A stretch of DNA of 64,000 nucleotides. Source: JAUJNH01 sp038253125. GTDB lineage: Bacteria > Actinomycetota > Acidimicrobiia > Acidimicrobiales > JAUJNH01. A program made the translations under genes and the position numbers. Location: contig JBBSHM010000001.1 of NCBI GenBank assembly GCA_038253125.1, positions 67,196-131,195 of the forward strand, read 5' to 3'. Position 1 is the first letter of the stretch; every line of letters starts with the position of its first letter. Positions 8,421 to 16,362 of the stretch are shown in pieces. The notes below the pieces were generated by a model. The model did not search any database. It saw only the letters and a list, made by a program, of their open reading frames with translations, and had not been told where the DNA came from.

Positions 8421-9707
8421 TCACAACGTTGCCGTCCGTTGGGCCAGTTCGTGGAGTACAGCGGCGCCTTGGTCGGTCAGGACGCGGACGTGGGCCAGGA
8501 CGGCGGCTGTGGCGGCGTCTCGGGCGGTGAGGGCGGTTCGGCCTTCGGCGCCGCGGCGGGCGACGACGTGGCGGCAGCGTTCGCCGGCCGCTTCCCAGGC
8601 GGTGCACAGGGCCAGTGACCAGGCCACCGACGGCAGGTGCCCGAGTGCGGCTTCCAGGGGTTCCACGGCGGCGGGCTCGGCGTCGGCGACGGCGCCTTGA
8701 AGCGCCTCGTCGAGGGCGTCGAGGCGCCCGCTCGCCGCCGGTGCTCCGAGGGCCTTGACGACCAGGGCGTGAAACGTGCGCTCCTCGTGGGTGAGGCGCC
8801 GCCAACGCTCCAGGGCGTCGGGCCCGAGCGCCTCGACCAGCGGCACCAGGCGCTGGAACGCGCCGGTGGTGGCGGCGGTCCACAGCACCTGGCCGGGCTG
8901 GTCGGGACGGTGGTGGTGTGCCGCCTCGACCAGAACCTCGCCGGCTCGACCCTCCTCGCCGGCACAGCCCCAGGTGACGTCGTGCAGGTCGCGCCCGACG
9001 GCGTAGGCCGACTCGAGGTCCACGATGGCGGCCCGGGGCGTCGCTTCGAGGCGCTCGACGGCGCCCAGCACGGCGTGGCCCACGGCTTCCAGGACGGCGG
9101 TCGCGTCGGTCGGCGGGTCCGGCAGATCCCGCAGCGCGGCGGCCTCGAACGCGGCACCGGCGGCGTCGAGCTCGTAGGGCAGCCACTGCCGGAGGACCAG
9201 GCCCAGCACGGCGCGGCGGCGCACATCCTCCAACGCCTCGTCGCCGCCCGAGGCGCCGGCCGCCGCCTCCCGGGCCCGGCGGGCCCCGACCGGGTCGCCG
9301 GCCCGGTCATAGGCCGAGCCCACCGCCTCGGCCAATCCGTTCAGCGCCCGGGATCGTCCCCTGCCCTCGGGAGCGGGATGGGTAACGGCGGCTGGTGCGG
9401 TAGGGGCGTCGACGGGGAGGAGGTCGGCGTCACCCAGGCCCACCTGCCGCAGGCCGGCGACCATCGCCTGCACCACGGCGTCGGCCTGGGCCTGGTCCTT
9501 GGTCGCGTCCACCACCAGCTCTCCCACCCACGGCTCGACGTAGCGCCACTGCACCCCTGACTCCATCTCGGCCTCGACCGCGGCGGCCGCCGCCTTCAGC
9601 GCCGCTTCGAGGAGGGGCTGGCGCACGGCAGACCGCACCGACACCCGGCTCGGGCCGGGGCGGCGCCCGAGGGCGGCCACCAGATCAGGATGGATGCGGA
9701 AGGGCAA
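8421..9707 (-). CDS. Hypothetical protein, 428 aa, inserted in the eno-ppx neighbourhood
   Basis: I do not recognise this protein. The TTG start at 9707 has a perfect AGGAGG five bases upstream (9712-9717 on the plus strand), strong evidence for the frame and start. The sequence is Ala/Leu/Glu-rich and probably all alpha-helical, with no signal peptide or membrane span. A central region holds RRRAVLGLVLRQWLPYELD and a later segment RWRRLTHEERTFHALVVKAL. It is encoded opposite to ftsB and DUF501, which are normally adjacent, so it looks like an insertion into a conserved block. Competing plus-strand frames have Arg/Gly-rich composition typical of shadows. Confidence 0.65.
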   Translation of the reverse strand: MPFRIHPDLVAALGRRPGPSRVSVRSAVRQPLLEAALKAAAAAVEAEMESGVQWRYVEPWVGELVVDATKDQAQADAVVQAMVAGLRQVGLGDADLLPVDAPTAPAAVTHPAPEGRGRSRALNGLAEAVGSAYDRAGDPVGARRAREAAAGASGGDEALEDVRRRAVLGLVLRQWLPYELDAAGAAFEAAALRDLPDPPTDATAVLEAVGHAVLGAVERLEATPRAAIVDLESAYAVGRDLHDVTWGCAGEEGRAGEVLVEAAHHHRPDQPGQVLWTAATTGAFQRLVPLVEALGPDALERWRRLTHEERTFHALVVKALGAPAASGRLDALDEALQGAVADAEPAAVEPLEAALGHLPSVAWSLALCTAWEAAGERCRHVVARRGAEGRTALTARDAATAAVLAHVRVLTDQGAAVLHELAQRTATL

Positions 9708-9781
9708 CGGGCCTCCTGAGCCGGGCCGGCTCCACTGGCCGGGCGTTCCACGGTAGGTGGGCGGCTGGCAGGCTCTCGGTC

Positions 9782-10285
9782 GTGGAGGACGGTGCGACGC
9801 CGGACCCGGGCGTCGTAGAAGCTGTCGCCCGGCTGCTCGGCCGGCAGCCTCAGGGGGCGTTTACCGTCGTGGTGCGCGACCCGCACGGCCGACCGGTGGT
9901 GATCCGCAACCACCCCCTGCTCCACGACGGCACGCCCATGCCGACGCGCCACTGGCTGGTGGGCGAGTTCGAGCGCAGGGCTGTCTCCCGGCTCGAAGCT
10001 GCCGGTGGGGTGGCGCGGGCCGAGGCCGACGTGCCCGCCGACGCCCTAGCCGCCGCCCACCGCCGTGCCGCCGCCGAGCGGGAGTCGGCCCTGCCCGCAG
10101 GGTGGAAGGGCCCTCGACCCTCCGGTGGCGTCGGCGGCACCCGGATCGGGGTGAAGTGCCTGCACTGCCACTACGCCGACTTCCTCGCCGGCACCGGAGA
10201 TCCGGTCGGACGATGGGTGGCCGACCGGCTGGCGGAGGGGCCGCCCAGCCCGCCTCGGTCCGATTTTCGTGACAGGGCGCGCTGA
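9782..10285 (+). CDS. DUF501 family protein
   Basis: This 167-aa protein belongs to DUF501, a family of unknown function found mainly in actinobacteria beside ppx and eno. Diagnostic segments are VIRNHPLLHDGTPMPTRHWL, VSRLEAAGGV, GGVGGTRIGVKCLHCHYADF and DPVGRWV. The C-terminal CLHCHYA cluster could bind a metal. The start is GTG, with no good Shine-Dalgarno. The gene lies 53 nt before the ppx start and probably works in the same pathway, though its role is not known. Confidence 0.88.
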   Translation: MEDGATPDPGVVEAVARLLGRQPQGAFTVVVRDPHGRPVVIRNHPLLHDGTPMPTRHWLVGEFERRAVSRLEAAGGVARAEADVPADALAAAHRRAAAERESALPAGWKGPRPSGGVGGTRIGVKCLHCHYADFLAGTGDPVGRWVADRLAEGPPSPPRSDFRDRAR

Positions 10286-10326
10286 CCTCGGCGAGGCGTG
10301 GTCCGGGCTCGTCGTCGTTGCCCCGG

Positions 10327-10338
10327 TAGGTTGCGGGC
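10327..10338 (+). promoter_or_regulatory. Leaderless -10 element for ppx
   Basis: TAGGTT (10327-10332) fits the actinobacterial TANNNT -10 consensus and ends six bases before the GTG at 10339, placing the transcription start at or next to the start codon. No Shine-Dalgarno is visible. Confidence 0.45.
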
Positions 10339-11250
10339 GTGGGCTCCGTGGCCGCCGTCGACTGCGGGACTAACTCCACCCGGCTCCTCGTCCTCGACGG
10401 CGCCGGAAAGACCGTCGAGCGGCTCATGCGGATCACCCGGCTCGGTCAGGGGGTGGACGCCGACCGTCGGCTGCGGCCCGAGGCCATCGACAGGGTGGCG
10501 GCGGTCCTGGGCGAGTACCGCCTGGTCATCGAGCGCCACGGGGTCGAGCGGGTGCGGGCGGTGGCCACCTCGGCGGCACGCGACGCCGTCAACGCCGACG
10601 AGCTCCTCGACGCCGCCGAGGCGGCCCTCGGCACCCGGCCCGAGCTGCTCGACGGCCTCGAGGAGGGCCGGCTCGCCTTCGAGGGCGCCACCGCCGGCCT
10701 CGACCCCGGCGGCCCGCCGATGCTCGTCGCCGACATCGGAGGCGGCTCTACCGAGCTGATCGTCGGAGTCCCCAGCACCGAGCCGCCCGGCGTCGTCAGC
10801 CTGGACGTCGGGTGCGTCAGGATCACCGAGCGGTGGATCGAGCACGACCCGCCACGGCCCGAGGAGCTGGCCAACGCCCTGGGCGAGGTGCACGACGCCC
10901 TGGAGGACGCCGACCGGCAGCTTCCAGCGCTGGTATCGGCTGAGCGCTTCGTCGGCCTCGCCGGCACCGTCAGCACCGTCGCCGCCCTCGACCTCGGGCT
11001 CGAAACCTACGACTCCGACCTCGTCCATCACCACGTGCTGGAGCGCGACACGGTCGAGGACTGGTTCCGCACCATGGCGATGGGCGACCGCCGGGACCGC
11101 CTGGGCAACCCGGGGCTGGAGGAGGGACGGGCTGACGTAATCGTCGGGGGGCTGTGCGTGCTGGTCGCCATCTTCCGCCACCGGGGCTTCGGCTCGTGCC
11201 TGGTCAGCGAGGCGGACATCCTCGACGGCCTCTGCGCCTCGCTGCGCTGA
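10339..11250 (+). CDS. ppx: Exopolyphosphatase / guanosine pentaphosphate phosphohydrolase family (Ppx/GppA)
   Basis: This ASKHA-fold phosphatase of polyphosphate and/or pppGpp has 303 aa, the short actinobacterial Ppx1/2 form. Motifs include the phosphate-1 loop VAAVDCGTNSTRLLVLD, ATSAARDAVN, the phosphate-2 loop VADIGGGSTELIVG, GCVRITERW and FVGLAGTVSTVAAL. It lacks the C-terminal HD domain of the E. coli enzymes. The start is GTG with a leaderless-type promoter. Its place after DUF501 is conserved. Whether polyphosphate or pppGpp is the main substrate cannot be read from the sequence. Confidence 0.92.
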   Translation: MGSVAAVDCGTNSTRLLVLDGAGKTVERLMRITRLGQGVDADRRLRPEAIDRVAAVLGEYRLVIERHGVERVRAVATSAARDAVNADELLDAAEAALGTRPELLDGLEEGRLAFEGATAGLDPGGPPMLVADIGGGSTELIVGVPSTEPPGVVSLDVGCVRITERWIEHDPPRPEELANALGEVHDALEDADRQLPALVSAERFVGLAGTVSTVAALDLGLETYDSDLVHHHVLERDTVEDWFRTMAMGDRRDRLGNPGLEEGRADVIVGGLCVLVAIFRHRGFGSCLVSEADILDGLCASLR

Positions 11251-11373
11251 CAAGGCGGATTCGCCAACAGGCATCTTCGCTGGCAGCCCGATCTCGGCGC
11301 CCTCGCGACGCTGCCCCTCGCAGGAATCGTCCGGACCCGGCCCGGGGCGGTGCTGACTAGCGTCGATGACCTC

Positions 11374-11982
11374 ATGGCGATCCTCGAGCGCTCCCTCGAG
11401 CTGCGGGGGCGGCGGGTCACGCTGCGGCCCCTGACCCCGGCCGACTGGGACCGGTGGCGCCAGGTCCGCATCCAGGGTCGGGACTGGCTGGTGAAGTGGG
11501 AGCCGGCGCCGCTGCCGGGCAGCCCCGACCCGGCCGATGACCGGCGCGTGTTCACGGCCCGGTGCGGGGCCCGGGACCGAGAGCGCCAGCTGGGCACCGG
11601 CTTCGGGTTCGGCATCTTCGTCGGCGAACGGTTCTGCGGCGAGATCAACCTCTCCGGCATCCAGCGGGGCCCGTTCCAGAACGGCTACGTGGGCTACTGG
11701 ATCGACCAGGGGTGCGCCGGCCAGGGCTACACCCCCGAGGCGGTGGTCACCCTGTTCCGCTTCGCCTTCGAGGAGCTGCACCTCCACCGGATGCAGGTCG
11801 CCATCATCCCCCGCAACGAGGCGTCCAACCGGGTGGCCCAGAAGCTGAACCTCCGCAACGAGGGGACGGCGCTGCGCTACCTGGAGATCAACGGCGTTTG
11901 GGAGGACCACTACCGCTACGCCATGACGGTCGAGGACTGGTGGGAACGGCGGGCCCGCCTGCTGGACGACTGGGTTCGCTGA
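11374..11982 (+). CDS. GNAT N-acetyltransferase, RimJ/RimL type
   Basis: This GNAT-fold acetyltransferase uses acetyl-CoA and is related to the ribosomal-protein N-alpha-acetyltransferases. Segments include GRRVTLRPLTPADWDRW, the beta strands FGFGIFVGERFCGEINLSGI, the acetyl-CoA loop QGCAGQGYTPEAVV and IIPRNEASNRVAQKLNL, followed by the RimJ-like NEGTALRYLEINGVWEDH. I chose ATG 11374 because a TAGCGT -10-like element (11358-11363) lies just upstream and would fall inside a gene started at the GTG at 11350. The length is 202 aa. The substrate is unknown. Confidence 0.87.
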   Translation: MAILERSLELRGRRVTLRPLTPADWDRWRQVRIQGRDWLVKWEPAPLPGSPDPADDRRVFTARCGARDRERQLGTGFGFGIFVGERFCGEINLSGIQRGPFQNGYVGYWIDQGCAGQGYTPEAVVTLFRFAFEELHLHRMQVAIIPRNEASNRVAQKLNLRNEGTALRYLEINGVWEDHYRYAMTVEDWWERRARLLDDWVR

Positions 11983-12026
11983 GCAGACTGCCGTAGCAGC
12001 CTCTGGGTCAGAGCGACCAAGCTCCG

Positions 12027-12341
12027 CTAATCCAGGACGAAGACCTCGTCGAGCCGCGTGAGGCGCAGCACCCGGACCAGCTGGGTGCCGGCACTGCGCA
12101 GGTGAAGCGCTCCCCCTGCGTCCCTCAGGCGCCGCGATGCGCCGACCAGCGTGCCAAGGCCCTGGGAATCGATGAACCGGAGGTCGGCGCAGTCGAGGGT
12201 TATCGACGTGGCGCCCTGGTCGATCAGGCTGTGAAGGGCAGCGCCGACCCGGGGGGCCGTACCTGCATCCAGCTCTCCGTCGATGAACACCAGCGGGCCA
12301 CCGCCGTCAGGCTCGGCTCCGGGTTCCACGATCAGGCTCAC
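12027..12341 (-). CDS. STAS-domain anti-anti-sigma factor (RsbV/SpoIIAA type)
   Basis: This 104-aa STAS protein is expected to sequester an RsbW-type anti-sigma factor when dephosphorylated. The phosphoacceptor site is FIDSQGLGTLV with Ser59, preceded by ITLDCADLRF, as in SpoIIAA. The GTG start has GGAGGT five bases upstream on the coding strand. It lies 0.5 kb from an RsbW-like gene and a SigB-family sigma gene on the opposite strand, which makes it the obvious partner-switch antagonist. Confidence 0.88.
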   Translation of the reverse strand: MSLIVEPGAEPDGGGPLVFIDGELDAGTAPRVGAALHSLIDQGATSITLDCADLRFIDSQGLGTLVGASRRLRDAGGALHLRSAGTQLVRVLRLTRLDEVFVLD

Positions 12342-12453
12342 CTGCGACCTCCAAGCCCCCGGCGTAGGCGCTGGCGGCCAGCCCCGCCTGTTCCCGCAAC
12401 CGTTCTCCCCCGACCCAGGCCCTTCCGCCCGGTCTTCAGCTGCCTGTTCACGG

Positions 12454-12684
12454 CTACCTGCTGACGGCCACGAGGAGCACGATGACCAGCACGATCACGC
12501 ACACCACCGGGAACACGATCCACAGGCCGGCAGCCTTGGTGATCTCGGCGCTCTCCGCCGGGTCCTCGGTCACGGCGGCGTCACGGCCTCGGGCCGGCGT
12601 GCTGGTCGTGGCCGAGCCCGGATGCCGGCTCGGGTCGTGCGAGATCCGGGTGTCCTGTTCGTCGTCGCCTTCGGGGTCGCCCAT
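12454..12684 (-). CDS. Small single-pass membrane protein
   Basis: This 76-aa protein has a polar, acidic N-terminal half and one C-terminal transmembrane helix (GLWIVFPVVCVIVLVIVLLV) ending in SR, so it resembles a tail-anchored protein. I recognise no family. It diverges from the sigma operon, and a SigB-type promoter candidate sits directly upstream (12694-12719), so it may belong to the stress regulon. The evidence for a real gene is the well-formed membrane helix and the promoter. Confidence 0.5.
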   Translation of the reverse strand: MGDPEGDDEQDTRISHDPSRHPGSATTSTPARGRDAAVTEDPAESAEITKAAGLWIVFPVVCVIVLVIVLLVAVSR

Positions 12685-12693
12685 GTTCCCCGT

Positions 12694-12719
12694 TTACCCG
12701 GTGAGGCCAGGCCCGAAGC
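12694..12719 (-). promoter_or_regulatory. Candidate SigB-type promoter
   Basis: Read on the minus strand, GCTT (12719-12716), a 16-nt spacer and GGGTAA (12699-12694) resemble the GTTT-N14-16-GGGTA pattern recognised by SigB/SigF-family factors. It would drive the small membrane protein next to the sigma gene. One base departs from consensus in the -35. Confidence 0.3.
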
Positions 12720-12800
12720 ATCGCCAGGCATGGCGACAGCGTGGGGTTGGGTAGGTCCGACGGTGCCGCTGGTGCCGACCCGGCTTGGCGAGGAGTTGAC

Positions 12801-13193
12801 GTGGCTGAAGGTCAGAGCATCCAGCAGAGGACGGGGCCGGTCGAGTTGACCGTCCCGGCGCAGAGCGAGCACCTCCGGGTGCTTCGCCTGGTCACATCCA
12901 GCGTGGCGGCCAGCCTCGAGCTCGACGTCGACCAGCTCGACGACCTGCGCATCGCCATCGACGAGTTGTGCAGCCTGCTGATCGAGCACGCCGAGAATGG
13001 AGCCCGGCTGCGCCTGTCGCTGGTCGGCCACCTCAAGCACCTGGTCGCTGAGGGGTGCATCATCGACCACGGGCCCACCGCGACCGTGGACAACATCAGC
13101 CGGCTGATACTCGACGGACTCGACATCGGGTGGAGCATCGACCAGGAGGCTGCGTCGTTCCAGCTGGTGGCCCCGCGCCCCGAGGCGCCATGA
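12801..13193 (+). CDS. RsbW-like anti-sigma regulatory protein (atypical)
   Basis: This 130-aa protein shares the layout of serine-kinase anti-sigma factors (HATPase fold): an ELTVPAQSEHLRVLRLVTSSVA beginning (split across residues 15-36) and a helix DDLRIAIDELCSLLIEHA. The N-box asparagine found four residues after the Glu in SpoIIAB/RsbW is replaced by Leu59, so kinase activity is doubtful. The start is GTG 12801 with AGGAG at 12791-12795. The stop overlaps the sigma factor ATG (ATGA), the standard rsbW-sigB coupling. It probably binds that sigma factor; loss of ATP binding is inference. Confidence 0.78.
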   Translation: MAEGQSIQQRTGPVELTVPAQSEHLRVLRLVTSSVAASLELDVDQLDDLRIAIDELCSLLIEHAENGARLRLSLVGHLKHLVAEGCIIDHGPTATVDNISRLILDGLDIGWSIDQEAASFQLVAPRPEAP

Positions 13194-13939
13194 CCACCCC
13201 GGACACCGCCCACGAGCGCGAGCTGTTCGCCCGCTTCAAGGACACCGGCGACCGGTCGATCCGCAACGAGCTGGCCGAGCGCCACCGGGGTCTGGCCATC
13301 ACGCTGGCCCGTCGCTTCAACGGCCGCGGCGAGCCGCTCGACGACCTGCTCCAGGTGGCCATGATCGCCGTGCTCCGGGCCATCGAGCGGTTCGAGCCCG
13401 AGCGGGGGAACTCCTTCACCACCTTCGCCACCCCGACGGTGCTGGGCGAGCTGCGACGTCACTTCCGTGACCACACGTGGGCGCTCAAGGTCCCAAGGCC
13501 CATAAAGGACCTCCACCTGCGGGTGCGCCCGGCGGTGGCCGAGCTGCGAGACGACTTCGGCCGGGCGCCCACGGTGCCTGAGCTGGCCGAGCACCTCGGC
13601 TGCGCCCAGGACGACGTGATCCAGGCGCTGGAGGTGAGCGCCGCCTACCGGCCGACGTCGATCCACGCCCCCTCGGCCAACGGGGAGCGGTTGAGCCTCG
13701 AGGACCGCCTGGCGAGCGATGGCGACCCGCTGCACTCCTTCGAGGTTGTCCAGACCGTGCGCTCGCTGATGGAGCGCCTGCCCGACCGGGAGCGCACGGT
13801 GCTCCACCTGCGCTTCTACGAGGAGCTGAGCCAGTCCGAGATCGCCGACCGGGTCGGCCTCAGCCAGATGCACGTGTCTCGGATCCTGAGGGCGACCCTC
13901 GAGCGCCTGAGCCACCTTCCCGGTGTGAAGGACGGGTAG
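13190..13939 (+). CDS. SigB/SigF-family general-stress sigma factor
   Basis: This 249-aa group 3 sigma factor has region 2 (HRGLAITLARRFNGRGEPLDDLLQVAMIAVLRAI, split over residues 29-62, and FATPTVLGELRRHFRD), region 3 (PTVPELAEHLGCAQDDVIQAL) and region 4 (LPDRERTVLHLRFYEELSQSEIADRVGLSQMHVSRIL). The VLGELRRHFRDHTWALKVPR segment is diagnostic of the SigB/F/G clade. Its ATG overlaps the stop of the RsbW-like gene. With the STAS protein and the downstream ATPase-fold protein it forms a partner-switching module. Confidence 0.93.
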   Translation: MTTPDTAHERELFARFKDTGDRSIRNELAERHRGLAITLARRFNGRGEPLDDLLQVAMIAVLRAIERFEPERGNSFTTFATPTVLGELRRHFRDHTWALKVPRPIKDLHLRVRPAVAELRDDFGRAPTVPELAEHLGCAQDDVIQALEVSAAYRPTSIHAPSANGERLSLEDRLASDGDPLHSFEVVQTVRSLMERLPDRERTVLHLRFYEELSQSEIADRVGLSQMHVSRILRATLERLSHLPGVKDG

Positions 13940-13953
13940 CGGAGGCCGATGAG

Positions 13954-14394
13954 ATGAGCCCGTCAGAGACCATGGAGATGGATCTTCCTGCCGTGCCGAG
14001 CAGCGTCTCGGCGGCCCGCCACGCCGTGGCCGCGCTGCTCTACGGCTCGGCCGAGCTGCCCCACCGCGTGATCGAGGATGTCCTGCTGCTCGTCTCTGAG
14101 CTGGTCACCAACGCGGTGCTCCACGCCCGCACCGACACCCAGGTCACGGCCCGGGTCAACGACCGGTGCATCTCGGTGTCGGTGAGCGACCGTGACCCCC
14201 TCCACGAGCCGGTACTGGCCGGACGAGGTTCCAGGGCCACGAGCGGCCGGGGGATCATGCTGGTCGACGCCATCTCCACGTCATGGGGCGTGGAGCTGCG
14301 CGCCGGCGGCAAGGTCGTGTGGTTCCAGGCCTCGTACGATCCCGTCGATCCCGTCGATCCCGTGGAAGGCGTCGCCGCCAGGCAACCGGGATGA
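13954..14394 (+). CDS. ATP-binding protein, SpoIIAB/RsbW-like HATPase
   Basis: This 146-aa HATPase_c-fold protein is of the short actinobacterial type. The N-box is intact (VSELVTNAVLHA, Asn53), and the SDRDP and GRGIMLVDAISTSWGVE segments correspond to the G1/G2 boxes, so it could be the active anti-sigma kinase that its upstream neighbour seems not to be. It starts 14 nt after the sigma stop. The C-terminus carries three tandem copies of a 9-nt unit GATCCCGTC (from 14338), encoding a PVDPVDPV tail. Confidence 0.82.
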   Translation: MSPSETMEMDLPAVPSSVSAARHAVAALLYGSAELPHRVIEDVLLLVSELVTNAVLHARTDTQVTARVNDRCISVSVSDRDPLHEPVLAGRGSRATSGRGIMLVDAISTSWGVELRAGGKVVWFQASYDPVDPVDPVEGVAARQPG

Positions 14395-14575
14395 TCAGCA
14401 CGGCTGGTCGTTTCCGGCCTCGGCCACTCCCCTTGGACCGGCGCCGAGCCTGATCGGAGACAGCTTCGCCCCGATCGCCGAGAAGCCCCTGGCCGACCTC
14501 GTCACCTGGCCCGACCAGCACCGCGGGTGACCAGAGGCCGAGCGGTCCTGCCGCCCGCAGGCTAGGAACGGGTCC

Positions 14576-16216
14576 ATGCACGAAAGGTGGTACAAGCAGG
14601 CCGTCGTCTACTGCCTCGACGTCGCCACGTTCCAGGACTCCAACGGCGACGGCATAGGTGACTTCGCCGGCCTCACCAGCCGTCTGGACTACCTGGCCCG
14701 GCTGGGGGTCACGTGCCTGTGGCTGAACCCCATCCACCCCGGCCCCGACCGCGATGACGGCTACGACGTGGCGGACTTCTACGGCGTCGACCCCCGTCTC
14801 GGCTCGCTCGGCGACTTCGCCGAGCTGGTCCACCAGGCCGAAAACCGCGGGCTGCGGATCATGATCGACCTCGTCGTCAACCACACCTCTGACGAGCACC
14901 CCTGGTTCACCTCGGCCCGGTCCGACCCGGCTTCGCCCTACCGGGACTGGTACGTGTGGTCAAAGGACGAGCCGTCGGACCGGGCCCAGGGCGTGGTCTT
15001 CCCGGGCGTGCAGCGCGAGACCTGGACCTTCGACGAGGAGGCGGGGGCCTGGTACTACCACCGGTTCTACGACTTCCAGCCCGACCTGAACATGGCCAAC
15101 CCGCAGGTGCGGGCCGAGGTCCGCAAGATCATGGCCTTCTGGCTGCAGCTCGGCGTCGCCGGCTTTCGGATGGACGCCGCCCCGTTCATCATCGAGCTGA
15201 CCGAGCCCAACCAGGCCCAGCCTCGCAAGGACTTCGACTACCTGCGCGAGTTCCGTGAGCTGGCGTCGTGGCGGCGGGGCGACGCCGTCATCCTGGCCGA
15301 GGCCAACGTCGAGCGCGACGAGCTGGTCGAGTACTTCGGCGCTGGCGACCGCCTGCCGATGCTCTTCAACTTCGCGTTGAACCAGCGCCAGTTCCTGGCC
15401 ATGGCCCGGGCCGACGCGTCGCCCATCAGGTCTGCGCTGGAGGCGACGCCGACGATCCCGGATTCGTGCCAGTGGGCCACGTTCCTGCGCAACCACGACG
15501 AGATCGACCTCGGGCGGCTCAGCGAGCGCGAGCGAGCCGACTGCTTCGCCGCCTTTGGGCCCGAGGAGGACATGCAGCTGTATGGGCGGGGGATCCGCCG
15601 CCGGCTGGCGCCGATGCTCGGCAACGACCGGCGCCGCATCGAGATGGCCTACAGCCTGCAGTTCACCCTGCCCGGCACCCCGGTGCTGCGCTACGGCGAG
15701 GAGATCGGCATGGGTGACGACCTCTCGCTGAAGGAGCGCGACGCCATACGCACGCCGATGCAGTGGACGAGCGGGTCCAACGCCGGGTTCTCAACGGCGC
15801 CGGCCGAGGCGCTCAGCCGACCGGTGATCAGCGGAGGCGAGTTCGGCCATGAGACGCTCAGCGTGGAGGCGCAGCGCCACGACCCGAGCTCACTGCTGCA
15901 CTGGATGGACCGGATGCTGCACACCCTGCGCGAGTGCCCCGAATTCGGCGTCGGCACGTGCACCCCGGTCGACACCGGCGACGCCGCCGTCCTCGCCCTG
16001 CACCACGAGGCGCCGGGCGGGGTGGTTCTCGCCCTGCACAACCTGTCCGACCGCAAGCGCACCGTGGACCTCGGCGCCCAGCCCGGCCAGGAGGGCGAGC
16101 CGCTGGAGATGTTCTCCGACCGCCGCTACCCGGCGGTGGGTCCCGACCTGCAGGACGTGGAGCTGGCCGGCTACGGCTACCGCTGGATCCGCCTGCGGGA
16201 GACCCCCGGCCGCTGA
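14576..16216 (+). CDS. GH13 alpha-amylase-family enzyme, trehalose synthase-like
   Basis: This 546-aa TIM-barrel glycoside hydrolase starts MHERWYKQAVVYCLDV, the pattern of TreS-type maltose/trehalose isomerases and related glucosidases. Conserved regions are DLVVNHTS, GFRMDAAPF (nucleophile Asp200), ILAEANV (acid/base Glu242) and FLRNHDEIDL (Asp308), with a C-terminal beta domain ending GYGYRWIRL. No kinase domain (Pep2/Mak) is fused. It may act on trehalose or maltose in compatible-solute or glycogen metabolism. The exact substrate is inferred; oligo-1,6-glucosidase is the main alternative. Confidence 0.85.
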   Translation: MHERWYKQAVVYCLDVATFQDSNGDGIGDFAGLTSRLDYLARLGVTCLWLNPIHPGPDRDDGYDVADFYGVDPRLGSLGDFAELVHQAENRGLRIMIDLVVNHTSDEHPWFTSARSDPASPYRDWYVWSKDEPSDRAQGVVFPGVQRETWTFDEEAGAWYYHRFYDFQPDLNMANPQVRAEVRKIMAFWLQLGVAGFRMDAAPFIIELTEPNQAQPRKDFDYLREFRELASWRRGDAVILAEANVERDELVEYFGAGDRLPMLFNFALNQRQFLAMARADASPIRSALEATPTIPDSCQWATFLRNHDEIDLGRLSERERADCFAAFGPEEDMQLYGRGIRRRLAPMLGNDRRRIEMAYSLQFTLPGTPVLRYGEEIGMGDDLSLKERDAIRTPMQWTSGSNAGFSTAPAEALSRPVISGGEFGHETLSVEAQRHDPSSLLHWMDRMLHTLRECPEFGVGTCTPVDTGDAAVLALHHEAPGGVVLALHNLSDRKRTVDLGAQPGQEGEPLEMFSDRRYPAVGPDLQDVELAGYGYRWIRLRETPGR

Positions 16217-16362
16217 GCCTGCCCGATGGCCGGCCCAGCGCTGCGCCTGGCGGCAAGGCCATGTCTTCCCGAGACTTGCCCATTTCTGGTCCCCAGAGGG
16301 TGCATGAGTGGGCGCTCTTCGGCCGCCGTGGCCTCGGGCTCGGCGGGCGCCTCGGGGTCAGC

